This document shows, piece by piece, positions 55,401 through 63,852 of a stretch of DNA of 64,000 bases (its first letter is position 1; every line of letters starts with the position of its first letter). The notes under the pieces were generated by a model. It made no database searches, was not told the DNA's origin, and saw nothing but the letters and a program-made list of their open reading frames with translations. This stretch comes from an uncultured Eggerthellaceae bacterium (lineage in GTDB: Bacteria > Actinomycetota > Coriobacteriia > Coriobacteriales > Eggerthellaceae): the NCBI GenBank assembly GCA_949840905.1, contig CATKXW010000002.1:92092-156091 (forward strand), in the 5' to 3' direction. The translations under genes were made by a program, and so were the position numbers.

Positions 55401-56732
55401 TCAGTTCTGCGAGGGGAAGTATAGCTCCACGTTCGACACCTTCCACCCGATCATGTCGCGCACCATCGACAGGCGATAGTCCACCGCTCCGCCCTGAGGG
55501 GTCTTGGCAGTGACGAACACCGTCGATTCGCTGAGCGAGCGATTCACCCCATCGATGGTGACGGCACCATCTTGCACCACCGCATCCACCATGGAGGCGG
55601 CCGAGGTCTCGCTCACGCTGGAAGAGAACACGCCGTCGGTAGCGGCCTTCTCGGGATCGGCGAACAGCTGCTGGGCCACCATCTCCTGGGTGGGGAACCC
55701 ATAGCCTTGCACGTAGGCGAACACCGCTGCGCCGAACACCAAGATGAGCAGCACCACGATCACGACGAGAGCCTTCAGCCCCACGTTGCGGCGCTTGCGG
55801 TCCTGCTTGGCCAGCCCCTTCGACCACTCCTCTATCTCGTCTTCTGAGGCGTTGAAGAACATCTCGCCATCGTCCTCGTAGGCTCCCACATATCCCGGCT
55901 GCTTGGTGGGATCGTCGATGCCATCATCGTAGAAGAACGGATCATCGTCCTCTTCGCCCTCATAGAGCACGATCTCAGAGGACACGTCCACCCCGGAGGT
56001 GTCGGCTGTCTTGCCCCCCTGGGCCACGGCCGCCACGGCACGCTGGTAATCGACGCTGGCCGAATCGCTCAGCAGATAGGTCTTATCGGCCAGGGCGTTC
56101 TCGAAGGCGTCCACCGCCTTCTGCATCTGATTGCAGGCCACATAGGCCTGACCGAGGCTGGCGTTGAGCTTGTTGCGCGTCTCGGCGTTCATGGAGAACT
56201 GCATGGCGCTCTCATAGGAGGCCACAGCATCGGAGGGGCGGTTCAGGGCCATGAAGCACACGCCCAGGTTCAGCAACGCCTTGGCCGGATCGGGGTTCGA
56301 CTCGTCAAGGGCCGCCTCGCGGAACGACACGCCCGCCTCAGCGCTCTTGCCCACCTTCATCAGCGCATTGCCCATGCCCATGTGGGCCTTGTAGGGGGCA
56401 TCGTAGGTGGGGTCTTCCAACGCGATCTCGAAGCAGTTGATGGCGTTGTCATAGTCGCGCAGCGATGCATATGCCATGCCGAGGTTGCACTCGACCGTCG
56501 CCGCGTTCGGATAGGCCGGGTCGCCCTTGGCCTGCGCATAGGCCTGGATGGCCTCCTCAGGATTCTTCAGCTTCACCAGACAGTTGCCTATCTGATGATA
56601 GAGCAGCCCGATCTCGCCCGGTGCGGGCGGATCGTAGCGGTCTTGGAGCAGCTGCGTGTAGCTCAGCAGGGCCGACTCGTAGTCCTTCTGCTGATAGGAG
56701 GTATAAGCGCTATCGAAGAGCTGGTTGTTCAC
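55401..56732 (-). CDS. TPR-repeat membrane protein
   Basis: 443 residues. Residues 1-225 are about six tetratricopeptide repeats ('IGLLYHQIGNCLVKLKNPEEAIQAYAQA', 'VECNLGMAYASLRDYDNAINCFEIAL'), for protein-protein contact in the cytoplasm. An acidic linker (about 240-300, 'GEEDDDPFFYDDGIDD') follows, then a basic stretch and one membrane segment at about 320-343 ('ALVVIVVLLILVFGAAVFAYV'). The outside C-terminal 100 residues resemble a small NTF2-like fold ('DYRLSMVRDMIGWKVSNVELY'). GTG start with GAGG upstream. Role unknown. Confidence 0.82.
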   Translation of the reverse strand: MNNQLFDSAYTSYQQKDYESALLSYTQLLQDRYDPPAPGEIGLLYHQIGNCLVKLKNPEEAIQAYAQAKGDPAYPNAATVECNLGMAYASLRDYDNAINCFEIALEDPTYDAPYKAHMGMGNALMKVGKSAEAGVSFREAALDESNPDPAKALLNLGVCFMALNRPSDAVASYESAMQFSMNAETRNKLNASLGQAYVACNQMQKAVDAFENALADKTYLLSDSASVDYQRAVAAVAQGGKTADTSGVDVSSEIVLYEGEEDDDPFFYDDGIDDPTKQPGYVGAYEDDGEMFFNASEDEIEEWSKGLAKQDRKRRNVGLKALVVIVVLLILVFGAAVFAYVQGYGFPTQEMVAQQLFADPEKAATDGVFSSSVSETSAASMVDAVVQDGAVTIDGVNRSLSESTVFVTAKTPQGGAVDYRLSMVRDMIGWKVSNVELYFPSQN

Positions 56733-56817
56733 GTTTTTCCTCGAGACTTACCGTGTTCGTTACCGTGCGTGCGAAAGATGGGAGCGAGCGGAGCCGCTCA
56801 CCAAGAGCAGCTCGGGC

Positions 56818-57351
56818 CTAAGCGGCCGCGTTCTCGATGGTGACCTTCTCGATGACATCGCCCACGCGCAGCGCATCGATCACATCGTGCCCTTCGATGG
56901 TCTGGCCGAACACCGTATAGTCGGCATCCAGCATCGGCTGGGGCTCCAGACAGAAGTAGAACTGCGAGCCGGCGGAGTTCGGGTCAGAGGAGCGGGCCAT
57001 GGCCAGCGCGTGCTTATCATGCTCGTTGTGCGGGTTGGTGGTGAACTCCTCCTGGATGGAGTAGCCGGGATTGCCGGTGCCGAAGTTGCTGCGGCCAAGG
57101 GCCACGCGCTGGGCCACTTCCTCGCCCGAGAAGTCACGGGTGTTCGGGCAGCCGCCCTGGATGACGAAGCCCGGCACGTAACGATGGAACTTCAGCCCGT
57201 CATAGAAGCCCTTGGTCGCGAGCTCGACGAAGTTGCCCACATGGATGGGGGCATCCTTGCCAGCGAGCTGCACGCGGATCGTGCCCTTCGAAGTGTCGAT
57301 GCGGGCGATCTCCTCGCCAGTGGGGCGGTACTCAGGGGTATACATGGCCAT
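56818..57351 (-). CDS. Cyclophilin-type peptidyl-prolyl isomerase
   Basis: 177 residues. Cyclophilin core: 'HVGNFVELATKGFYDGLKFHRYVPGFVIQGG' and 'SAGSQFYFCLEPQPMLDADYTVFGQTIEG'. No signal peptide, so probably cytoplasmic. It is a bacterial single-domain cyclophilin. The ATG at 57351 has AAGGAG about 10 bp upstream; 57345 is an alternative. Confidence 0.92.
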   Translation of the reverse strand: MAMYTPEYRPTGEEIARIDTSKGTIRVQLAGKDAPIHVGNFVELATKGFYDGLKFHRYVPGFVIQGGCPNTRDFSGEEVAQRVALGRSNFGTGNPGYSIQEEFTTNPHNEHDKHALAMARSSDPNSAGSQFYFCLEPQPMLDADYTVFGQTIEGHDVIDALRVGDVIEKVTIENAAA

Positions 57352-57413
57352 GGATGAAGGCTCCTTCGGTTCAGTTGCATGGAAAAGCTGTGCGCGAACG
57401 CACATACGTTGCA

Positions 57414-58736
57414 TCATTTTAACAGAATAGCCACTGTTTCGATATGGTAGGTTTGCGGGAACAGGTCGACGGGGACGGCGCGCGAAAGCCGATAGCCATG
57501 ACCGCGCAGAAGGCCGATATCCCGCGCGAGGGTCTGCGGATCACAGCTCACATAGGCTATGACCTTCGGCGCAGCGGCGGCCACCGCCTCCGTCATACCT
57601 GACGCTAACCCGCCCCGAGGCGGGTCGACCACCAAGAAGTCGAGCTCGCCTAGCTCAGGAAGCTCGCGAGCGGCATCGCCTCCCACCACTTCCACATCCA
57701 CTCCGGCCCGCTCAGCGTTGCGACGTAGGTCGCGCACCGAGGTGCCGGCCGATTCCACCGACACCACATCTGCCCCCGCCAAGGCCAACGGCACCGTGAA
57801 GGTGCCGCCGCCGGAATAGAGGTCGGCCCCGAAGGCGCCGTCGAGGTCGCACGCCTCGGACACCCCTTCCAACGCCAGCTCCACCAAACGCTCGGCCTGC
57901 CTGGTGTTCACCTGGAAGAACGACGGCGCGCTGGTGAGATAGTCCACCTCGCCTAGCCGCTCGGCCCAGCATCCCTTCCCGCATAGCACCTCCACCTTCT
58001 TCACCGTGCGCGAGCGTCCCTCTTCTGAGATGATGCGCACGATGGAAGTGGCTTTCAGCGTATCCCTCAGTATCTTCGCAGCAGCCGCCCGCGGAAACGC
58101 CCCCGACTCGGTCCACAGGGCGATCTCCACATCGCCGGTGCGCTGGCTGCCGCGCACCCCCACACGGAAGATGCCTAAGTCGTTTCCGCGCTCCAAGAAG
58201 CGGATGGCCCCGCGCAGAGCCTTCGGCGCCTTGGCGATGCTCTTGGCGGCCACCGGACAGAGGTCCACTTGGGCGAGGCGATGGGTGCCCTCCTGGAAGA
58301 AGCCGATGTCGAGCAGGCCCGTCTCTTCTGAGCGCACGACCCCTAGCTCTATCTTGTTGCGATAATGTAACTGATGCTTGGAGGGGCGCACCGCGCCCAC
58401 CAGGGCATCCGCTTGTTCGAAAGAGAAGCCTCCGTTGCGCCGCAGGGCATCCACCACGATAGCGCGCTTCTGACGCGTCTGCTCGTCATAGGCGAGCTGC
58501 GCCCATGAGCAGCCACCGCACGCCCCCGCGCACGCGAGAGGCTCGCTCACGCGATGAGCGCCCGGTTCCACCACCGAGACGAGCTTGGCCTTGGCATAGC
58601 GCGGCTTGTCCTCCACCACTTCCACCGCCACGGTATCGCCTGGTGCCGCGCCCTCTACGAACACCGTCTTGCCATCGCCGAGACGCCCCACGGCCGCCGT
58701 GCCATAGGACATGCGCTCGATGAGCACCTCTTCCAT
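57414..58736 (-). CDS. rlmD: TrmA/RlmD-family RNA m5U methyltransferase
   Basis: 440 residues. N-terminal TRAM domain (about 1-60). The [4Fe-4S] ligands are 'CAGACGGCSW' plus a distal Cys in 'VDLCPVAAKS'. The SAM site is 'ADLYSGGGTFTVPLA', the catalytic Cys is in 'VSCDPQTLARD', and 'VVDPPRGGL' is the DPPR motif. The family methylates C5 of uridine in 23S rRNA or tRNA; whether the target is RlmD- or RumB-like cannot be read directly. The ATG at 58736 has GGGAAG upstream. Confidence 0.88.
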   Translation of the reverse strand: MEEVLIERMSYGTAAVGRLGDGKTVFVEGAAPGDTVAVEVVEDKPRYAKAKLVSVVEPGAHRVSEPLACAGACGGCSWAQLAYDEQTRQKRAIVVDALRRNGGFSFEQADALVGAVRPSKHQLHYRNKIELGVVRSEETGLLDIGFFQEGTHRLAQVDLCPVAAKSIAKAPKALRGAIRFLERGNDLGIFRVGVRGSQRTGDVEIALWTESGAFPRAAAAKILRDTLKATSIVRIISEEGRSRTVKKVEVLCGKGCWAERLGEVDYLTSAPSFFQVNTRQAERLVELALEGVSEACDLDGAFGADLYSGGGTFTVPLALAGADVVSVESAGTSVRDLRRNAERAGVDVEVVGGDAARELPELGELDFLVVDPPRGGLASGMTEAVAAAAPKVIAYVSCDPQTLARDIGLLRGHGYRLSRAVPVDLFPQTYHIETVAILLK

Positions 58737-58853
58737 CCGTCTTCCCTTCCCTTCTGTCTTCTCCGACCTATCAATCGCACGCACAGCACCGGCCCTTCTT
58801 CGGGGCGGCCATGCCGTCACGGACGCTCACGGCCCGTCGCCTCATTCCCTTCT

Positions 58854-58881
58854 TTGAAAGCTGCTCGCTTCCGCGTATAAT
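58854..58881 (+). promoter_or_regulatory. Promoter of tRNA-Arg
   Basis: TTGAAA (58854-58859), 16-bp spacer and TATAAT (58876-58881), about 26 bp before the tRNA. Confidence 0.8.
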
Positions 58882-58906
58882 GAGCGTCGCTTGAGAACGG
58901 AAATGC

Positions 58907-58983
58907 GCCCTCGTAGCTCAGCTGGATAGAGCGTCTGCCTCCGGAGCAGGAAGTCGCAGGTTCGAATCCTGTCGAGGGCACCA
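58907..58983 (+). tRNA. tRNA-Arg(CCG)
   Basis: A 77-nt cloverleaf with acceptor GCCCTCG/CGAGGGC, discriminator A, an encoded CCA, T-arm GGTTCGAATCC, and anticodon loop CTCCGGA (anticodon CCG). Confidence 0.95.
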
Positions 58984-59004
58984 TATTTTTTCCATTTTAG
59001 GGTA

Positions 59005-59032
59005 TTGTGCACATTTTCGTTTTTGCTATACT
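59005..59032 (+). promoter_or_regulatory. Possible promoter of tRNA-Asp
   Basis: TTGTGC and TATACT spaced 16 bp, about 22 bp before the tRNA. Confidence 0.5.
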
Positions 59033-59053
59033 GAACAAGCTGTTTCAAGCACT

Positions 59054-59130
<77 letters not shown>

Positions 59131-59143
59131 CTTTAACACAAGG

Positions 59144-59174
59144 TCAGGAGTCATTTTTGGCTCCTGATTTTTTA
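59144..59174 (+). terminator. Terminator of the tRNA-Arg/tRNA-Asp unit
   Basis: TCAGGAG and CTCCTGA pair around a T-rich loop and are followed by TTTTTT. Confidence 0.85.
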
Positions 59175-59310
59175 TTCTCCGATAGCAGAATCACGAAAAT
59201 GGGGATATAGGACAAAAAGTGTGTCCGCTCGCATTATTCACCGCCGGTATTCCGTGAACATGTGAAACTCGTTCCAATCCACGCCCGTTCCGTATTCCGC
59301 GGGCGCTCCG

Positions 59311-60351
59311 TCATCGCGCCCCCCTCTTCGCGCTCGCTATTCTGAAGTAGCCTTCCATCTCATCATCGGTGGGCATCGTGCGCAGTATCTCTGATGCAGG
59401 AAGAGGGCATTCGGTGTGCATGTAGCACCACCAGAAGATGGCCTTGATCCGCCGCATCTTCGACAGTCCTCTGTGCTCATGGAGCATCGATCGCAGCTGC
59501 GCGTTGACGCCGCCTTCGATCATGTTCGATGTCGTGTCCCATTCCCCTCCGCGCTCCTCGGCCAAGGAGACGAACGTGAACAGCGTGTTCTCGGTGATGA
59601 GCTTGTTGAGGCCTCGCCGGGCCTTGCGAAGGCGCTTGTGGGTATAGAGGCGCTTGCCGTCCTGGATGGCGTGCTCCTTCAGAAAGCCGTCCCGCTCCGT
59701 GCACCAGGAGCTGTGATCCACCATCCAGGCCACGGCGGATTCGGCGTCTTCGACCTTGAGCAGCTTCTTCGCCAGATCGTAGAGCTCTCGACCGCAATCG
59801 AGCTTCGGCCTGGTCGTCGTCTCGCGCTTCACCTGGCAGAACGCATGGAAGAGGCATCGTTGGATGCGCGTTGTCGGCCATACGGCGCGAGCCGCCTTCG
59901 CGAAGCCTCCGGCTCCGTCGGCCACCGCCATCACGGGAGGCGCGATCTTGGACATGAGGGTCGCCCACGACGCGCTGTTCTCGCTGTGAGCTAGATGCCA
60001 TGCGAGCACGTGATGCTTGGTGCAGGCTATCAAAACCACCGCATCGCGCCCTATCCAGATGCCGTCCAAGAACACGACGTCGTGGATCTCGCCGGTACAA
60101 GGGGAGATCGGCCACAGCTTCCAGAACCGCGCGCATTTGCGCCTGAAGGTGCGGCCGCATCCGGCCATGTCCTTCTGCGTCTCCTTCGAGAAGAGCCACC
60201 GCAAAAAGGAAGAGAGCAGCTTCGCCGAAGAATCGATGCGATGGGTCAACGAGGCGCCGCACCCTTTGCAACGCCACCTCTGGCGCCCCGATGAGGTATA
60301 GCCGTTGCGCTTCATCGCAGCCCCGCACGAGCCGCACTTCGGATCATCCAT
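59311..60351 (-). CDS. IS1249-family (IS256-related) transposase
   Basis: 346 residues from ATG 60351. The N-terminal zinc ribbon has two CxxC pairs ('CGSCGAAMKR', 'RWRCKGCG'). The DDE-type catalytic region carries Asp in 'FLDGIWIGRD', Asp in 'VADGAGGF' and Glu in 'NMIEGGVN'. 'HAFCQVKRETTTRP' is the family's C/H helix. The frame is unbroken, so the element may be active. An in-frame ATG at 60432 would include a hairpin and is less likely. Confidence 0.88.
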   Translation of the reverse strand: MDDPKCGSCGAAMKRNGYTSSGRQRWRCKGCGASLTHRIDSSAKLLSSFLRWLFSKETQKDMAGCGRTFRRKCARFWKLWPISPCTGEIHDVVFLDGIWIGRDAVVLIACTKHHVLAWHLAHSENSASWATLMSKIAPPVMAVADGAGGFAKAARAVWPTTRIQRCLFHAFCQVKRETTTRPKLDCGRELYDLAKKLLKVEDAESAVAWMVDHSSWCTERDGFLKEHAIQDGKRLYTHKRLRKARRGLNKLITENTLFTFVSLAEERGGEWDTTSNMIEGGVNAQLRSMLHEHRGLSKMRRIKAIFWWCYMHTECPLPASEILRTMPTDDEMEGYFRIASAKRGAR

Positions 60352-60368
60352 GCCCGTTCCGTTCCCTT

Positions 60369-60397
60369 GGCTAGCTTTTTCTCTGAAAAAGCTAGCC
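60369..60397 (-). terminator. Hairpin just upstream of the IS1249-like transposase
   Basis: A perfect 12-bp stem, GGCTAGCTTTTT/AAAAAGCTAGCC, with loop CTCTG, inside the IS between its right end and the transposase start. It could stop or sequester outside transcripts that enter the element. Confidence 0.5.
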
Positions 60398-60533
60398 CGA
60401 ACGGGCATGTCAAGAGGATATCGGACACACATTCTGTCCGAGTGAAAAGTTGAGCGGAACCAACTTATCAGGTCGATATTCCTATGATGGACTGGTATAA
60501 CAACACTAAATCGGACACACTTTTTGTCCTATA

Positions 60534-60873
60534 ACCCTATGATTTTGGGTCTGCTGTTCTAGGTTTACCGAAAATAGGTCTGGCGTCACGAGGTTTAATC
60601 GCTCAAATCGGCTTATTCGTTTTGATTTTCGATTCAAATCCGTTAGATCTCCGATGAGTCTTGCCGGAGATCTAACAACCTTGACGGTTGTTCCTCGAAA
60701 TGTTTCTATGCTTAATGAGTCCTCACCCTGCTCTTCAGCTCATAAGGTTGTTGTAAGGCCTATTAATGGACAGATCCTTCACGAAGTGACCGTAAAACAC
60801 AATAAGTTTAAAGACTCATGCTTCAATTCATATAATGAGTAAACAGAAACAAGATCATTTGAATAGAGGCATT
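60534..60873. other. AT-rich leader region upstream of the defence gene
   Basis: 340 bp, clearly less GC-rich than the core genome. It contains two adjoining hairpins: 60642-60676 (12-bp perfect arms GTTAGATCTCCG/CGGAGATCTAAC) and 60674-60692 (AACAACC/GGTTGTT). They share three bases, so they may be alternative. A 62-codon frame at 60654-60842 has no recognisable features. Confidence 0.45.
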
Positions 60874-62685
60874 ATGCAAGATTGTTATTCCGTTACCACA
60901 TACTCTGTTCAGTCCATTTTGGGGCTTATAGATTCTGGTGATATTGCCATTCCGGAGATCCAAAGACCATTTGTTTGGGATGATACAAAGGTAAGAGATC
61001 TTGTAGATTCTCTTTACAACGGATATCCCACAGGTTACTTGATTACTTGGAAGAACCCGGACGTTAAGATCAAAGGTGGGGGCACTTCCGAAGGCAAAAC
61101 GGTTCTCATCGACGGGCAACAGCGTGTTACTGCAATAACTGCAGCTTTAGCAGGCAGGTCGGTTCTCAATGAAGACTACGAGCTTAAGCGAATAAAGATT
61201 GCCTTCAATCCTCAACAAGAGACTGAAGATAGCCCATTTGAAGTTCTTACCCCTATTATCGAGAAAGATAAGCGCTGGATTTCCGATGTGTCGACATTAT
61301 TTCAGCCTGGGTTTAACTCCTATAGCTTCACTACTGAATACATTAATGCTAATCCTGATTGCGATCAGAATCTTGTTAGCGCACGTATTGGCGATCTTCA
61401 AGCAATAGCAGCTCGACAGCTCGGTGTAATCCAAATCAATGCTGATTGCACTATTGATGAAGTAACAGATATTTTCATTCGCATCAACTCAAAAGGTGCA
61501 GTACTTTAACAGGCTGACTTTGCAATGTCAAAGATCGCTGCTGATGAAATACATGGTGGTGCAATGCTCAGAAAGGCCATCGACTACTATTGCCATCTAG
61601 CGGTAAAGCCTGAGTTTTGGAGCGTTCTTTCCACGCAAGATTCCGAATATATGAGTACTGAGTACGCAGCCAAAAGCGAGTGGCTGAAGAACGACAAAGA
61701 CGACATCTACGATCCTGATTACAATGACATGCTTCGCGTTGCATTCATGTTCAAGTTCGGCAGAGGCAAACTTTCCGATCTTGTATCGCTACTGTCAGGC
61801 AGGGACTTTGCGACACGAGATTATAAAAGCGAGATTGCAGACGAATCTTTTGAAAAGCTTAATGACGGCGTCTTGAGGTTTATGAACGAGAATAACTTCA
61901 AAGACTTTGTCTTGGCGATACGCTCTGCAGGATTTACGTCTTCCTCCCTGATTAGCTCTCAAGGCGCATTGAACTTTGCCTATAACCTTTATTTGATGCT
62001 TAGAGAGGACAATAACATCAGTGCAACTGATGTAAAAAGATACGTTCAACGTTGGCATGTTATGTCCGTCTTAACCGGAAGATATTCTGGATCATCGGAA
62101 TCTGTTATGGATAGAGACATACGAAGGATAACCGAGATGGGTTTTCTTCAGTTCTACGATGAGATAGTAAAGGCGAACCTATCCGAGTCATTCTGGGAAG
62201 CAGCGCTTCCTCAAAATCTTGTTACCACCTCAACTCGAACTGGCGGATGGTTGGTTTACGTGGCCTCCCAGATCAAAGAAGCAGATAACACGCTCTTCAC
62301 CAATGGAGTTAAGGTATCTGATGTAATTGCAAGCATAGGTGATATACACCACATCTTCCCCAAGGATTTTCTCCGCAAAGAAATAAGTGCACCACAGCGA
62401 CTTTATAATCAAGTAGCCAACTACGCCTATCTTGAAAAGCGTATTAATATAAAGGTTGGTGCACGAAGACCAGGAGATTATTTCTCAGAAGCGCTTGAGT
62501 GTGCAAAATCAGGTGCTCCATATTTCGGGAACATCTACGGGGAAGAAAATCTTTTAGACAATCTCAGTCAGAACTGTATCCCGGGGGACATATTCGATAT
62601 GGAAGCAGAAGACTATGAAAGGTTTTTGAACGAACGACGGATATTGATGGCAAACAAGATTAAGAGCTATTTTTTCGCTCTTTGA
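60874..62685 (+). pseudogene. GmrSD/DUF262-type restriction protein, split by an in-frame TAA
   Basis: Two open pieces in the same frame, with a single TAA at 61507-61509 between them, would make a 602-residue protein. N-terminal DUF262 domain: 'IPEIQRPFVWDDTKVRDL', 'VLIDGQQRVTAI' and 'IFIRINSKGAVL'. Directly after the stop comes 'QADFAMSKIA', which continues the family motif (usually ...LSQADFAMSKI), so the stop replaces a Ser codon (TCA to TAA). The C-terminal HNH-like part has 'DIHHIFPKDFLRKE' and 'QVANYAYLEKRINI'. Such proteins are type IV modification-dependent or related anti-phage nucleases. The ATG at 60874 follows AGAGG; one at 60835 lacks a ribosome site. Base composition is AT-richer than its surroundings, suggesting horizontal acquisition. 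Confidence 0.85.
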
Positions 62686-62909
62686 TAGCTTGCCAAAAGG
62701 TCGCCTTCTTATATATGAGCTGAATGAATCATTTAAGTCTCGCGTAAGGTCTTGACATGGCCCAGCAGCAGGTGCCCCAATAGAACTGCGAAAAAGCTTA
62801 CTGAATATGAACCAGTTGTCACTCGTTTTGAAATACGCAAAATAGGATACGACATTGTTTTCTATGGCCATAAAAGTGAAGAGATTGATTATGTCCCTAA
62901 TGTTGGTGT
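62686..62909. other. Short AT-rich spacer, no supportable gene
   Basis: Sequence between the defence pseudogene and the IS256-type element. A plus frame near 62752-62952 reads 'TEYEPVVTRFEIRKIGYDIVFYG', which looks protein-like but has no known relative here; it may be a remnant. Confidence 0.35.
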
Positions 62910-62910
62910 A

Positions 62911-63852
62911 AGAACCGTTTCGCATGAGAGGCAAGAAACGGTCATCGCCTAGAATCTTCAATTGTCGAGATTGATGGATTCAAAAGAAAGGCGATGACCT
63001 AATGGAAAGTGTAGAACATGGGATGCCGACAGCGACCGAGATTCCCCGATTCGATGACGGAATGGTCAATATCCAAGAGCTTATCCGAATCGTAGCCGAG
63101 TCACTCGTAAACGAGATCATGGATGCTCAGGCTGAAGACGCCTGCGCCGATGGAAACCAGCGCAACGGGTATCGTAAGCGTACGCTCATCACCAGCGTGG
63201 GTGCCATCAATTTAAGGATACCCAAGCTCAGACGTGGCAGCTACTTTCCCGAGGATCTCATCGAGCGATGAAGCCGCGTTGACCGCGCCGTTATCGCCGC
63301 TGCCTCCGAGATGGTGACCAGTGGTTCGTCCACAAGGAAAGTAGAGCGAGTAGCGCATACGCTAGGAATTGAGCACATGAGCGCATCGCAGGTATCGCGA
63401 ATATGCTCATCACTCGATGACATCGTGGCCGATCTGCAGACCCGCGACCTCTCGGATGTGGCCTATCCCTACATCTGGCTCGATGCCACCTATATCAAGT
63501 GCCGAGATGAGGGACATGTGTCATCGTGTGCGCTGGTTACGGCCATAGGAGCGGGATCTGACGGCTACCGCCGCCTCTTAGGCCTTGACGCCGTCGACAC
63601 CGAATCCTATGCCGGCTGGCTCGCCTTCTTGCGCTCGCTTCGGGAGCGGGGCGTCACCGGCGTTCTTTGCGTGACCTCGGATGCCCATGAAGGGCTCAGG
63701 CGCGCCATCGAGGAGATCTTTCCCGGCGCTGCCTGGCAGCGCTGCATCGTGCACCTTACGAGAAACGCCGCCTCTGCCGCACCTACCCGCCAAAAGAGAG
63801 CGGCTGTGCTCGCCATCCTGCATGCGGTGTTCGATGAGCGCGACCCGACCCT
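62911..63852 (+). mobile_element. IS256-family element, left part only
   Basis: The left boundary is placed near 62911, where ACCGTTTC and GAAACGGT form an inverted pair and GAGGCAAGAAACGGTCATCG resembles an IS256-type end. A second internal inverted pair (GGTCATCGCC ... GGCGATGACC) lies just before the transposase start. The right end is not in the window because the element is broken near 63852 by the next insertion. The exact ends are uncertain. Confidence 0.6.
63002..63852 (+). pseudogene. IS256-family (mutator) transposase, broken twice
   Basis: Reading from ATG 63002, the N-terminal part ends at an in-frame TGA (63269-63271) after 'YFPEDLIER'. The same frame continues with 'SRVDRAVIAAASEMVTSG', the normal next part of the family, so the stop is a point change (from TGG or CGA). 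The second part holds 'STRKVERVAHTLG', the catalytic Asp in 'YIWLDATYIKCR' and a further Asp in 'VTSDAHEGLRRAI'. It stops being transposase-like after 'FDERDPTL', where IS21-type sequence begins, so the C-terminal Glu is missing. The gene should be inactive. Confidence 0.88.

Larger units (their letters stand above)
59206..60533 (-). mobile_element. IS1249-like insertion sequence with perfect terminal repeats
   Basis: About 1.33 kb bounded by 22-bp inverted repeats identical at both ends (59206-59227 and 60512-60533, beginning TATAGGACAAAAAG), with one transposase gene inside. The 8-bp flanks (AATGGGGA and ACCCTATG) do not match, so no target-site duplication is visible. It lies just after the tRNA terminator. 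Confidence 0.85.

Noticed and set aside
63269..63271. TGA as selenocysteine or recoded Trp in the IS256 transposase
   Set aside because: No SECIS-like hairpin directly follows, transposases of this family do not use selenocysteine, and the gene is also truncated, so simple decay explains it.
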